From Achatina immaculata (Eukaryota > Mollusca > Gastropoda > Stylommatophora > Achatinidae), in contig CM019696.1 in assembly GCA_009760885.1 (NCBI GenBank), positions 45,717,358 through 45,781,357 on the forward strand: 64,000 nucleotides of DNA, given 5' to 3'. A program made the position numbers and the translations under genes. Each line of letters opens with the position of its first letter. The stretch's first letter is position 1. A model generated the notes under the pieces. It saw only the letters and a program-made list of their open reading frames with translations, did not search any database and had not been told where the DNA came from. This document shows, piece after piece, positions 31,640 to 43,214 of this stretch.

Positions 31640-32760
31640 AACAGAGGGTTGACCGCAGGCTGCAAACTGGCCTCAGGGTGTAGACAGCAGGGAGCCGGCT
31701 CTGGGTTGTCCGCAGGGTGTAGAAAGCAGGGAGTCGGTTCTAGGTTGGTCGCAGGGTGTAGACAGCAGGGAGCAGGCTCTGGGTTGATCGCAGGGTGTAG
31801 ACAGCAGGGAGCAGGCTCTGGGTTGATCGCAGGGTGTAGACAGCAGGGAGCAGGCTCTGGGTTGATCGCAGGGTGTAGACAGCAGGGAGCAGGCTCTGGG
31901 TTGATCGCAGGGTGTAGACAGCAGGGAGCAGGCTCTGGGTTGATCGCAGGATGTATACAGCAGGGAGCGGGCTCTGGGTTGATCGCAGGGTGTAGACAGC
32001 AGGGAGCCGGCTCTGGATTGGCCGCAGGGTGTAGAAGGCAGGGAGTCTGTTCTAGATTGGCCGCAGGGTGTAGACAGCAGGGAGCAGGTTCTGAGTTGAT
32101 CGCAGGGTGTAGACAGCAGGGAGCAGGCTCTTGGTTGATCGCAGGGTGTAGACAGCGAATTGATGACATGGAGCAGGCTCTGGGTTGATCGCAGGGTGTA
32201 GACAGCAGGGAGCAGGCTCTGGGTTGATCGCAGGGTGTAGACAGCAGGGAGCAGGCTCTGGGTTGATCGCAGGATGTATACAGCAGGGAGCGGGCTCTGG
32301 GTTGATCGCAGGGTGTAGACAGCAGGGAGCCGGCTCTGGATTGGCCGCAGGGTGTAGAAGGCAGGGAGTCTGTTCTAGATTGGCCGCAGGGTGTAGACAG
32401 CAGGGAGCAGGTTCTGAGTTGATCGCAGGGTGTAGACAGCAGGGAGCAGGCTCTTGGTTGATCGCAGGGTGTAGACAGCGAATTGATGACATGGAGCAGG
32501 CTCTGGGTTGATCGCAGGGTGTAGACAGCAGGGAGCAGGCTCTGGGTTGATCGCAGGGTGTAGACAGCAGGGAGCAGGCTCTGGGTTGATTGCAGGGTGT
32601 AGACAGCAGGGAGCAGGCTCTGGGTTGATTGCAGGGTGTAGAAGGCAGGGAGCCGGCTCTGGGTTGGCCTCAGGGTGTAGACAGCGAATTGATGACATGG
32701 AGCAGGCTCTGGGTTGATCGCAGGGTGTAGACAGCAAGTTGACCGCAGGGAGCCGGCCCT
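31640..32760. repeat. 39-bp minisatellite with a 324-bp higher-order duplication
   Basis: About 28 copies of GGGTTGATCGCAGGGTGTAG followed by ACAGCAGGGAGCAGGCTCT. A block including the variant GGATGTATACAGCAGGGAGC (31947 and 32271) and GAATTGATGACATGGAGC (32156 and 32480) repeats at a 324-base offset. Thirteen codons per unit keep a 401-residue minus-strand frame and several plus-strand frames open. Different reading frames give HPAINPEPAPCCL, TPCDQPRACSLLS and RQQGAGSGLIAGC, none recognisable. Confidence 0.96.
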
Positions 32761-33054
32761 GAATTGACCGCACAGCCCGGGTCGCAGTTGACCAGCTTCC
32801 AACATTCCGAATGAGAAGGAAGGTCACTCTCGACAACTCTACTGGAGTTCATGTCTGGGCCTGTTCTCAACAGACCACACACATGTAGCTGTCGCAGAAA
32901 AAAAAACACAAACTAGATTCTACACATCAGTGCCACATCAATTTATTCACTCACCAGTTACCGAACACACTGTCACTTATTACTTCAACTGTCACCTTAT
33001 CCAATGTATATGATGTAGGTCTCTGCGTTTGAGCCCAAATACTCACGAATATCA

Positions 33055-33060
<6 letters not shown>

Positions 33061-33093
<33 letters not shown>
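33061..33093. repeat. (TC)n microsatellite
   Basis: About 32 bases of TC inside an otherwise plain stretch (32761-33345) in which I find no gene. Confidence 0.9.
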
Positions 33094-33095
<2 letters not shown>

Positions 33096-33344
33096 ATCTC
33101 TGACGTCATACTTCCGGCCAGTCGTTCATAGTCACTCAACATGTTCCCCTTACACATGACTCAGTTACTAATATGTTCATATTTAGGACTTCTTCAATTA
33201 CTTTTTCGAAAAAGTCCATTAGACTTACGTGTCGGTAATCCTTGTACAAGTATTCCGTGAGTTTTGTCTTGATTACTTCTCATGTAATCATCCCGCGGAA
33301 AATACTGCACCGACTATAATTTACTTCGTTAAATTAAATATGCT

Positions 33345-35110
33345 ATTTTGCCATCATCATCATCATCATGAATCAGGTGCGTGCAGGTGGGCGTTGGTGG
33401 TCAGGCTTCCTACTAGATGTCGGTCTTTGATGTTTTCCGTCAGCGCAGTTGATGATTTTTATTGTTGTGCCATTGTGTTAAGCTTTTCTTCTCTTGGTCT
33501 TCCTCTACCTCTCTTTCCATTTATCTTTCCTGTTGCTATGATGTTTTCAGGCCCTCCTTTTCTCATTAAATGAGCAATGAATGAATGATGAATTTCGTTT
33601 TCTTATGGATTTAATTAGGTACCTTTCTGGATTTGCTTTTCTTGGACATTCCCAGTTCGTCATCCCAGCTGTCCTTGCTACTCTTGACATTCTTCTAAGA
33701 AACCAACATCTTCTCTGTTTCTCCAACAATCTTTGATTCGATACGTTCTTTGTCCATGATTCACTTTTATAGAGTAGGCTGAGCTCAATGTAGCGTCTTA
33801 GAATTCTCCTTCTGATGTTTATTGACAGAGATGCATTGCACAAGATGTTTCTAGTTTGTCTGAAAGCTTTTTTTTTTGTGTGCTTGGCATAGTCTATTCT
33901 TGATTTCAGAGGTACATTTCCCATCTGATGTTATTCAGGCACCCAGACAGTTAAACGTGTGAACATGTTTCAGTGCTGTTCGTTGTACGGTAACATTGCA
34001 TTTAGATGGGGGGGGGAATCTTATTTTGTAATATAACTACTGTGTTTGTTTCGTTGCTGTTTAAGCGGAATCCGTTTTTCCTGCTTTCTTTCACTATCTA
34101 ATGATTTCTGTAGGGTTTTTGTTGTTGCTGTTAGTGCTACATCATCTGCATATCATATGTTGTTCACTTTGTAGGGTTTTTTGTTGTTGTTGCTATTAGT
34201 TCTACATCATCTGCATATTATATGTTGTTCACTTTGTAGGGTTTTTTGTTGTTGTTGTTGTTATTAGTTCTACATCATCTGCATATATATCATATGTTGT
34301 TCACTTTGTAGGGTTTTTTGTTGTTGTTGTTGTTATTAGTTCTACATCATCTGCATATATATCATATGTTGTTCACTTTGTAGGGTTTTTTGTTGTTGTT
34401 GTTATTAGTTCTACATCATCTGCATATCATGTTTTGTTCACTTTGTAGGGTTTTATTTTGTTGTTGCTATTAGTGTTACATCATCTGCACTATATCACCT
34501 GCATATCATATGTTGTTCACTTTGTAGCCTCCAACTTTAATTTGTTGTTTTTTTTAAATTTCTCTCATGATATTTTTACTGTGCAGTGATAACAAACCTG
34601 GCGAAAGGATGGACACCATCTTGTCTAACTCCATTCTTTATTGGTTGATATTTGCGTGTCATGTTTTCTACGCCGATACCTGCTTCTTGATCCCAGTATA
34701 TGTTTTCTTATTTATTCTCAGATCTTTGTCCCTAATATTTGTATCCTCTAACACCTGCACGATTTCGTTATGTTTTACTTTTAAAAATACTTTGATAGGG
34801 CCAACGATGCATACGAAAAGATCTTTTCTGTATAAAAATTCTCATGCAAGTGTAGAAAAATGTGTTCCTTTTCCTTCTACAAATCCAGATTACTCATTCC
34901 TTTATTTCTATCTTTATTCTGTGTCTAGTTCTTCCTGTAATAATTCACAGCAGCAATTTTATGATAGGACAGTGATGGCTTGTATGGTCTGAAGTCATAA
35001 CACTCTTTGGCAAAGAAGCTATGACGGTGGATTTGAATAGTTCATGAAGTATATATCCAGTGTTAGAGATGTCATTCAACAGTTTTTATTACTTTTGCGT
35101 TACACTTTCC
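33345..35110 (-). mobile_element. Decayed RTE-like LINE, with (ATG)n tail and internal tandem array
   Basis: Minus strand, 5' to 3': EKGTHFSTLA, YRKDLFVC and KVKHNEIVQVLEDTNIRDKD (motif A side, near 34900-34700); then a tandem array covering the YADD box (34108-34525); then NVPLKSRIDYAKHTKKKAFR, TRNILCNASLS, LLYKSESWTKNV, FLRRMSRVARTAGM and a PRKANPERYLIK tail, ending in (CAT)n at 33350-33370. Stops and shifts are frequent. The order of motifs matches the copies at 11824 and 63447. Confidence 0.75.
34108..34525 (-). repeat. Six-copy tandem array made from a LINE reverse-transcriptase YADD segment
   Basis: Six units of 64-73 bases, each with TTTGTAGGGTTTTTTGTTGT, a variable GTT tract, then TACATCATCTGCATAT and CATATGTTGTTCAC. 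On the minus strand each unit decodes to VNNI-YADDV, LIATT and KNPTK, that is the RT catalytic box YADD and its flanks. Units near 34140, 34205, 34273, 34346, 34414 and 34478 differ in GTT number and in ATATAT length. The array sits at the right place within the surrounding LINE. Confidence 0.85.
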
Positions 35111-35302
35111 CCCAAGAGCGTGTCATTCTATTGCTGTATATTCTAGTGCTGTTTCCTACATTCGTTTAAAGAAAACAGAAATCTCATGACACGAAAAGGT
35201 TTGTGTGTGAAGTACTCGTTTGTGATTGGAGGGACCCCTGAAAAAGTTGAGAATCACTGGCCAAAGACATTTGATGCGTATATTTTATTGTGAATTTTAG
35301 GA

Positions 35303-35752
35303 AACTGTGGAATGCTATATGGATGCGAAGCAAGGACAGTAACCAAGATCATGCAAAATCTACTGGAAGCAGCGGAGTTGTGGTTCCTGAGAAGAATGAT
35401 GAGAATATCATGAACAGCCAAGAAAACATCTGAAGAGGTTCTATGTGAGGCCTGGCAGAATTAGAGAGAATACGACCAAATTCACAACACGGTAGATCAG
35501 ATTTGTAGGACATGTTTTGAGAAGACGCAGAATGGAATATCTAGTGACAACGGGCAACTAGAGGGACAAAGGGACAGTGGAAAACAAAGAAACAAGATAA
35601 TTGACGGACGAAAAGAGTGGCATGGAGCACTGTCAACACACAGCTTTTACAAAGAGCAAAGGACAGATAGCTGTGGAACTCAGTGACGACCATCACCTGA
35701 TTGGCATGAACCAGTGAGAGAGAGAGAGAGAGCGAGAGAGAGAGAGAGAGCG
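35303..35752 (+). mobile_element. LINE 3' fragment with (GA)n tail
   Basis: The frame reads GMLYGCEARTVTKIMQNLLE, LWFLRRMMRIS, a stop, TAKKTSEEVLCEA, then a tail ending IIDGRKEWHGALS. This is the thumb and C-terminus of an APE-type LINE with several stops. A (GA)n run follows at 35717-35752. Just upstream, AGTTGAGAATCACTGG near 35248 looks like a hAT 3' terminus and may be an unrelated relic. Confidence 0.65.
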
Positions 35753-35924
35753 ATTTTAAGAGAGCTGTTCAAATATGACTGAACAGATTTGATCGAGAGC
35801 TTGTACTATACATTTATGTAGCAATTACATTTTGAGAGGATAATGAGGGTCTTGATCTTGTCTCCTGTCACTCATTATTTTCATTTTCAGTTCTACACTT
35901 TCACTGTAGTTTAGTTTATCATAC

Positions 35925-36215
35925 TCACACACGAAAGTAGTCCAGTATCTTACTCTCACCTGAGAGTAGTCCAGTATCTTACTCTCACATGAGAGTAGTC
36001 CAGTATCTTACTCTCACATAGCATGTGAGCCACGACAACTACACTATATTTAAAAATTATCTGAAACAGAAAGGTCACCAAGCACAATCCTAAACCTAGG
36101 TAATGCTGCTTAGAATGATTCCTAAACCTGGGTAATGCTGCTTAGAATGATTCCTAAACCTAGGTAATGCTACTTAGAATGATTCCTAAACCTGGGTAAT
36201 GCTGCTTAGAATGAT
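35925..36215. repeat. Two short minisatellites (29 bp and 32 bp)
   Basis: 35930-36020: CAGTATCTTACTCTCACATG plus AGAGTAGTC, about three to four copies. 36090-36215: AATGATTCCTAAACCTAGGT plus AATGCTGCTTAG, about four copies. They are separated by 70 unrelated bases. Confidence 0.9.
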
Positions 36216-36599
36216 CTCTTACAACATTAACAGTATACTTCTTCAGCCTCTTTAAGACAGGGTCAGCTTCTGTAACCCATTTCATAACCCAACTCCATTT
36301 CTGGGCTTCAAATTGGCATCTGCTTGGAACGCACATCTGTTTCTCTAAGCAAATCAGTTTGTTGAAGAAATCAGCGTCATAGCATTTGGGACACACCCGC
36401 GACTACCACTACTATTGCACCTGCGGCAGACATCAAAGGATAGCTCTGTTAACTGCAACAGTTAATTGATTATAAGAATGTCTGCTGTTTTCTGCAAGAG
36501 GACACATCTTTTCTGATCCACGCGAGACCCTTAACCCTTTCATTCGCTTGAAATAGATGTACTCCAACCCCCCCTCCCACCCCAACACGTACACTCTAT

Positions 36600-36880
36600 T
36601 TCTACACCACCTTGTTGCGTCATCAGGGAGTAAAGACGCCGTCCGATCCGGCAGTCAGCGACCATAGATGACCAAGACCCTGTCCCACCTCCCCCAGTTA
36701 CAGGCATAGCCTGGCTAATGGCGCAGGCTATAGCTCCCATGGTGGTGGAGTCTGTTAAAGAAGTACTGCACACACCCTGCATTTTAGCTTCTCTCCGGAA
36801 CAGAAAAAAGTAGCCGCCATAACCCACTCCCAATCCGACACGCTTCTGTAGCCCAATACCTCCACAGCATCGGCTGCAAA
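36600..36880 (-). repeat. Dispersed repeat E, copy 3
   Basis: Most complete copy with copy 1. Minus strand from 36878: TTGCAGCCGATGCTGTGGAG, GGGTTATGGCGGCTACTTTT, TTCTTTAACAGACTCCACCA, CATGGGAGCTATAG, TTAGCCAGGCTATGCCTGTA, GGTGGGACAGGGTCTTGGTC and GGCGTCTTTACTCCCTGATG. The 5' end abuts a poly-A/T tract on the plus strand (36878-36890). The minus-strand frame over it is not shared by the other copies. Confidence 0.75.
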
Positions 36881-37429
36881 AAAAAAAAAACATCAGCTCA
36901 TAGTTACAGAGAGATTGCACAAGACATGACAAGACGAACTGCGTCGTCGATAATGCATTTAGAACAGCATGCTTGTTCAAAGTGGCCCTGCCAGCAGCTG
37001 TAGCATTGCCAGTAAATCTTCCTACACTTCGGTGCTCCAGACTCTTTCATGTCAGCAGGAGCAGCAAGAACCAGAGCAGCAAGAACCAGAGCAGCAAGAA
37101 CCCAGCAGGCCACCCGTCCTTTGAAGCGTCACAGCATGTTTAGATCCACGATGAAAAGGAAATGAGTAATAAGAATAATTATTTCCTCCCTCCCTCACCC
37201 CCCCCCCCCCCCCTTCGAAACTCCGTGATCTCGCTCCTGCTCTTGAAAAGAAATGTATCCTCTTTATCAGAAACAACATGTTCCCTGACGTGGAGTGTTA
37301 GTGCCTTCACATTTCTAAACCATAACATTGTGAGGTGTGAAGAGATCAACACTTGCCCTCGTTGTCTTTGCTTTCCCAGGAAACTTACTCGCTTCCCCCC
37401 CCCCCCCCCCCGCGCCCCCCTCAACTCCC

Positions 37430-37553
37430 CGGTGCCAATTTCCTAAGGCTGGTTCCACCTTGGTGCCAGTCGGGAGATCCATTCGAGAAACAAACCCTGG
37501 ACCTTCTGTTCAGCAAGCGTGTGCCCTAACCACTACACCACTTCGGCACTTAC
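37430..37553 (-). mobile_element. tRNA-headed SINE (family distinct from 12704)
   Basis: Minus strand from 37553: GTGCCGAAGTGGTGTAGTGG then TTAGGGCACACGCTTGC, a strong A-box/D-arm match (GTGGTGTAGTGGTTAG), then a B-box-position GGGTTTGTTTCTCG, then GGATCTCCCGACTGGCACC, whose end can pair with the 5' GTGCC. Poly-C tracts lie at 37197-37213 and 37394-37412; the rest of 36890-37800 shows nothing I can name. Confidence 0.6.
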
Positions 37554-37807
37554 GTCTTCTTTGCAAAATATTCACGCTCAAAATCAGCCACTGTCAGTTG
37601 CCAAGCCATCGTGACCTTTTACAACTCGCCATAAACATTTCTTCGCCAGCACCACGTGGAGCAGTTGTTCGCCTTCATTCATGGGGCATTTTCTCGAAAG
37701 AAAGTTGCCCCACTGACTGGCGATCTGAAAAGATCTTATTGTCACCTGTACCTTTGTTAATTTATAAGCTTCATAATCTATAGCGAAGTTCTTAGTATAT
37801 AAATACA

Positions 37808-38402
37808 GACTGATAGACAAAAAATAGATAAAGACTGATAGACAACAAATAGATACAGACTGATAGACCAAAACAAGATAGATACATACTTATAGACAAA
37901 AAATAAATATAGACTGATAGAAAAAAATAAACACAGACTGAAAGACACAAAAAATAGATACAGACTGATAGACAAAAATAGATACAGACTGTTAGACAAA
38001 AAAATAGATAAAGACTGATAGACAAAAAAATAGATGCAGATTGATAGACAAAAAATAGATACAGACTGATAGACAAAAAATAGATACAGACTGATAGACA
38101 AAAAATAGATAAAGACTGATAGACAAAAAATAGATACAGGCTGATAGACAAAAATAGATACAGACTGATAGACAAAAAATAGATAAAGACTGATAGACAA
38201 AAAATAGATACAGGCTGATAGACAAAAATAGATACAGACTGATAGATAAAAAATAGATACAGACTGATAGACAAAAAATAGATACAGACTGATAGACAAA
38301 AAATAGACACAGACTGATAGACAAAAAATAGATACAGACTGATAGACAAAAAATAGATACAGACTGATAGACAAAAAATAGATACAGACTGATAGACAAA
38401 GA
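37808..38402. repeat. 25-bp minisatellite
   Basis: About 24 copies of ACTGATAGACAAAAAATAGA plus TACAG, homogeneous toward the right end, degenerate at the left. Minus-strand frames up to 211 residues (YLFFVYQSVSIF) shift phase along the array and are artefacts. 38403-39180 holds no recognised feature apart from a (CAT)n tract at 38895-38913. Confidence 0.96.
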
Positions 38403-39184
38403 CCATTTTGACACAGCTTGTCATCAAAAAGTACTCAAATCATGTGTGTATTCGGTTACTTTTATTTATTTGTAAGCCCAGATGATCAAGTCTTTCATTC
38501 TTTGCACCACAAATCAGTAACTGTAAGTAGCAAGATCGTGCCAAAATCTGAACAAGTGTTGTCGATACTTCATATACTTTAATGCCAACTCTCCATAATT
38601 TAAATAAAGTTTGAGAAACGTATATTTCAGTAAAGCATTTGTTCATATACAGAATTTTGTTTTACTGTAAAATTTTGCTAGAATCTCCAACAAAATAAAA
38701 AACAAAACAAAAAAAAAAAAAAACCAATATTATGGCTGATGCTGGATTCTGTCAGGGACCTTATTTGTTGATCAGCCAGGGAGCTGCCGGGCATACCTTC
38801 CACAAACAGAGTGACATTCCACCTGAAAGTACACAGGTAAAGACGTTTTATGACAAAATCTGAAGGTATTCTTTTTTTCATCATGTTAATAGAGGAGTCA
38901 TCATCATCATCATGAGGCACGCCGATATGTATGGAGATCTTTCTTCTTCACAAACCTCAATCCTTAATATATTTTAGCCAGTAACATTGGTGACGTGTTT
39001 TTAAATCTTGATGTTACCTTAGATCTTTCAAGATCATTTTATTGGCTTTCTCCGATTTTTTAACATTTTTCTTTTTTGTCTATCCTTTCTGTAGTTATTA
39101 TGTTTCAGATTCTTTATCATTTCATTATACGAGCAATCATTTTATTTTTCTTATACTTTTCTTTAAATTCTATTGTAGCAGATG

Positions 39185-39725
39185 GATAAAATTGGAAAAC
39201 CCTGTTTTCTTTTTAAACGCCTTGCTTACTCCACTGTTCATCTCTGGAACACCCTACCATCCCACCTGAAAACTCATAAGGGATATTTATTCAACTCCGG
39301 ATCTTTTTTTGTTTTGTTTTGTTTTTTAGACTTCAAACTTTTTTCACTGCTAGTCTGGCTTTTATTACACATCTTCTTAAAACATATATGAAACCTCATA
39401 GCATTCCTGCCCTAGATGCTATGGTATGTTTGCCGTGATATTGGGGTACTTCTATAACATCAGTTTGTTTATAAGTCTGGCTCTGATTAATGTACGAGAG
39501 TGTAAAATAACTATGTTTCACTATATGTTAAAATTTGAATGTGTGAATGACAGATTACGCTTATTAGTTGTTCATTTAATGCTTATTATGGTTCTTTATG
39601 CTTATCTAACACTGGTACTCAAGCAATGTTGAATTAATTAGCGGAAAGTTGGTTGATGAAAGACAGACTACTAGACGGCTCTATGTGCCCAATTATCCAT
39701 CCTTTGAAAATAAAGTTAGTTGATT
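39185..39725 (+). mobile_element. CR1/L2-like LINE C-terminal and 3' end fragment
   Basis: A frame reads FLFKRLAYSTVHLWNTLPSH then LKTHKG; the xxLWNxLPxxL motif followed by an LKTHLF-type sequence marks the C-terminus of CR1, L2 and Jockey-type ORF2. About 400 bases downstream, TGCCCAATTATCCATCCTTT then GAAAATAAAG (39688-39716) resembles the 3' ends at 2008, 2213, 3720 and 59380. That the two belong to one element is inference. Confidence 0.5.
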
Positions 39726-39904
39726 TGAAATCGTCATCATATTCCTTACTATTGCTTGTATTTATGCTGCTTTTTTTGAAGAGGATACTTTTTTGGTTAC
39801 TGGGTCCATTGTTATTTTATTGCCAGCTGAAAGTTACAAGAAGTTTCGTCCTGTCGAACACATGTTACATGTAAATACTCAATTTTGGGGAGGGGGAATT
39901 GGGG

Positions 39905-40000
39905 GGGGGGGGGTGTTGGGGGGCTAGTGGCCTCAGGGTTAGACATTCGAGTGTTGGAAGTCGTGAGCTGGAAACCCACCCAGAAGTGGCAGATATTTTT
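39905..40000 (+). mobile_element. tRNA-like SINE head
   Basis: After a poly-G run, GGGGCTAGTGGCCTCAGGGT then TAGACATTCGAGTG resembles an A-box/D-arm region, and GTCGTGAGCTGGAAACCCAC a degenerate B-box/T-arm region. It is cut off by the LINE at 40018. Confidence 0.4.
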
Positions 40001-40017
40001 TTTCTTCCACCTCCATC

Positions 40018-40517
40018 TGTGAGACCTGGACACTTAGCTATGCCTGTGAGACCTGGACACTTAACATATGCCTGTGAGACCTGGACACTTAACATATGCC
40101 TGTGAGACCTGGACACTTAACAAAACAGCTGAGAAACACATAAATGCCTTTGATTGTAAATGCTACAGAAGAGTTCTTCAAATATCATGGACACAAAAAA
40201 GAACAAATATATCCATACTACAAGAACTTAATATTGAAGAAGGCTGGCTAGTAAAGAGGATTAAAGAGAGAAAACTTAAATATTTTGGACACATTAAACA
40301 TCATGATAATTTAGAGAAGACCGTCTTGGAAGTGTACATAATGGGAAAAGAAAGAGAGGAAGACCAAGGCAAAGATGGCTGCAAGACATCGTTGATAATC
40401 TTGAAATGGGTGCATCAGCAGCAGGCCATCTTGCTCACACATGCGTGAGAGCTGTTAGAGAGGCAAAGTTCCGCAAGAGACATGCAAATGACTGACTGTC
40501 TGACTGACTGACTGACC
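40018..40517 (+). mobile_element. LINE family A short element with amplified 5' end
   Basis: From 40101 the coding order is CETWTLNKTAEKHINAFDCK, CYRRVLQISWTQKRTNISIL, QELNIEEGWLVKRIKERKLK, YFGHIKHHDNLEKTVLE, then frame-shifted GRPRQRWLQDIV-type sequence and AKFRKRHAND, with a (CTGA)n tail at 40486-40517. Before it, the first 28 bases (TGTGAGACCTGGACACTTAA plus CATATGCC) are present four times in tandem, at 40019, 40045, 40073 and 40101. Confidence 0.85.
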
Positions 40518-40814
40518 GAAACAATGCATCGGCTGCACTTCCCTCTTACTTGGCCTGGTTTGCAGGCCACAGTTATCAAGACTAGAAATAAGAGTTAAAA
40601 TATCACACTGTCTAAGAGTTAAAGTATCAGATTGTCTTCCTCTTGCTATAAATGAAGCTTGCTCTTTGTAAATTTTATATTTACAATTTGTACCAGACTC
40701 AAGTTCTGATCACTCAGTTATTTAAGGAAATGTATTTCATTCCTTAATTTCCTTTTTTTCTCATGTATAATTTTAACTCTTTGACCTTACCAGGAGTCGT
40801 TTAAACGGCTTTTA

Positions 40815-40817
<3 letters not shown>

Positions 40818-40888
<71 letters not shown>
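40818..40888. repeat. (AT)n microsatellite
   Basis: About 70 bases of pure AT. 40518-40817 and 40889-41285 show nothing recognisable. Confidence 0.95.
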
Positions 40889-40891
<3 letters not shown>

Positions 40892-41285
40892 GTCACGTGA
40901 TTCTATTTCACACATGGAGTTTGTGTTTAATCTGCCGTAAATGCTAAATTTAGGCATCATGTAACTTCCTGGTAAAACGCCTTGGTCTAGATACGGTCCT
41001 GAATCATGAACGCTGTTGCTTCGCAGGCTGAGAGTAAATTAGTCCGTAATTAACTGATGAAGATATGAACGTGCACCTCCTAAAATATCATCCCTTTATC
41101 TCTCAGACGTCTTTGCGTAGTAAGTACCGAAGGACAGTCAAGTATAGAAAATGAAGCGTTGCACAAATGGGCAATATGGTCTCCTAGCTTGTCCCGTAGG
41201 TTATTTCTGTTCTTCCATTTTCCAGCCCGCGATTCTCGTTCTTACCCTCTGTCTGGCATCATTACTTGCGCCATGTCATAAACAA

Positions 41286-41530
41286 AAGTTTCTCTGCTAG
41301 ATAAGCGCTAGTTTTGTGTTTAGTTATTGTTCCCTTGTTTCTTTGTCCTTGATAAAGGCATATCGTCGAAATATTGGTTTATTACTCTTTGTTTTATACT
41401 TCTACGTGCACGTTTCATTTCCTCTTTTTGTCATTCCTTCATTCTTTTACCTCTTTCTTCCTCTTTTGTAAAACTACACCACGTATCTCTGACTATCTCT
41501 ATTCTACTAGGACCAGCTTCAATATAGTCA
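41286..41530 (+). mobile_element. Penelope-like element 3' UTR fragment
   Basis: CCTTGATAAAGGCATATCGT then CGAAATATTGG (41348-41378) is the post-nuclease motif typical of Penelope-like elements, and it matches the copy at 62048-62079. Further on, GTAAAACTACACCACGTATC then TCTGACTATCTCTATTC aligns with the single-copy precursor of the 32-bp array at 62185. No coding part remains. 41531-42240 contains no other feature I recognise. Confidence 0.6.
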
Positions 41531-42254
41531 ATTAACTCATCTTTCTTTATCAGCACAGCCATAAATGTAAAATAACGAAGGGACGGAGACGATGTATTTA
41601 AATATTTATCCAGACACATGCGCTACTTATAACAGTAATGTCACTGATTTGCTACACCATAATCCCAGGTCTAACCTTATATTCCTAATATATTACAAGG
41701 GAAAAAAATCTTTATGTGTAAATTTGAAAAATATGTTTCTGTTAGGATTATAATAGCAAACAAACTCCCCGCAGTCATCTTTTTTTTTTTCAATTTAAAT
41801 CTCCTTTCAGTTTAAAAGTAAGTATTGATTGCTGTATACAGCATACAATACTCTCTATATTTACAGTTTTCCATCACTGAGGTCGGTAGCTTCATCAACA
41901 ATCTCGCCAGGAAGGCTGGCAAATTTAATTTGAATCTCGGTGTGAAATATGAACTTCATGTACGAGGAAACCAAATATATTCTTCATTTGGAAGCCAGGC
42001 ATAAAATCATATTATAGAACAAAACTTGGTGTGAGGTTGTTTTTTTTTTTTCCTCTCTCTGATATCATACATCTAGGGTGGTTTTCCTTCCTCCTCACTG
42101 AGTTCATTAAATAAAAGAGAGGGAAGACTTTCTTTTGCTAATAAAGTTGGCGGATAATATGGCAACAAGCAGTCCCGTCTGATAGAAGTTATATTTGTTT
42201 TAGGACGTGCTTTTATTTCTTATCTTTGTTCTGTTCAGTCAGTTTCTTTCTTTC

Positions 42255-42515
42255 TCTTTTGTGTCTGTACTATCTGTGTCTCCGTGCCTGTGTCTGTATG
42301 TTTGTGTCTGTGTCTGTCTCTATGCCTGTATATGTCTGTGTCTGTCTCTATGTCTGTTTCTATGTCTGTTTCTGTGTCTATATGTCTGGTTTCTGTGTTT
42401 ATATGTCTGTGTCTGTATGCCTGTGTCTGTATGTCTGTGTTTGTATGTCTGTGTCTGTATGTCTGTGTCTGTATGTCTGTGTCTGTATGTCTGTTTCAGT
42501 ATCTGTATATCTGTG
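42255..42515. repeat. TGTCTGTRTCTGTATG-type minisatellite
   Basis: Tandem TGTGTCTGTATGTC of about 12-14 bases with variants (TTTC, CCTG). Cysteine-rich frames read through it on both strands. 42516-43210 contains a G-run near 42580 and two GGGACGGTTGG-like motifs but nothing I can assign. Confidence 0.9.
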
Positions 42516-43214
42516 CTGTTGGATGTTTTAAACTTGACCATCTTTTCTAAATTCAAATAAGGAACACCCAAACAACAAAAGTGGGGGGTAGGGGGATGAA
42601 GGACGGGGAGTGATGTAAAGGGTTAAATTTAAATGTTAATCAAGAATTTTAATCAGTAGAGGATGTTTATAACTTTACCTACAAATATGCCAGTCACGTC
42701 TATTTGCTGTACTTTCTTACAGAGTAAATTTTGTTCAAAATAGCACATTTCCACGAAGATAATGAACAAATTCTGAGTATTTCCAAACACGCCGCGATCA
42801 AAGATGAGAAAACGGGATAGTGTGGGACTCGCGTTTAATATATAGGTGACATTTAGACGTCCCGACCAAAGTAATACTATTCCCGGGACAGATCTTTTAA
42901 TTACCGGATTGTGTCGTACAATACGGGACGGTTGGCCACCTTACATGGACCCACTACTGCTTTATGGCCATTAAAAAGTGGACATAAAGCAAGACAAACA
43001 GAAAAGGGAAACGGGGACCGTATAAATTATTTAATGGACAGAAAGGCAAATAAAGAGTTTAAACTTGAAAAACAGAAGAAACTAATGAAAAGAAACACCT
43101 TTAGAGCGAGATGAGTAAAGTAACCAACCTAGCTCAGAAGGTGCGAAAAGGAAGCCACGCTCAGGTGTGTCCAGGTCAGAAAGAACTGACTGTCACTCAA
43201 ACCAGCCCAGAATG

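Noticed and set aside
31600..32805. 401-residue minus-strand open frame, Cys/Pro-rich
   Set aside because: It is the 39-bp minisatellite read through; other frames and the other strand are equally open and no domain or start context supports a gene.
36216..36396. Minus-strand frame with CPKC and a charged C-terminus
   Set aside because: Short, starts only at GTG, followed by a minisatellite, no homologue I can name; a decayed exon or element fragment cannot be excluded.
36892..36952. Short similarity to 62563-62612 (CAGTTACAG, ACAAGACAGGACAAGAC, GTCGTC)
   Set aside because: About 50 bases in two places; could be a small dispersed repeat but too short to define.
37778..38427. 198- and 211-residue minus-strand frames resembling membrane segments
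   Set aside because: The 25-bp array gives hydrophobic YLFFVYQSVSI repeats in shifting phase; hydrophobicity comes from the AT-rich unit.
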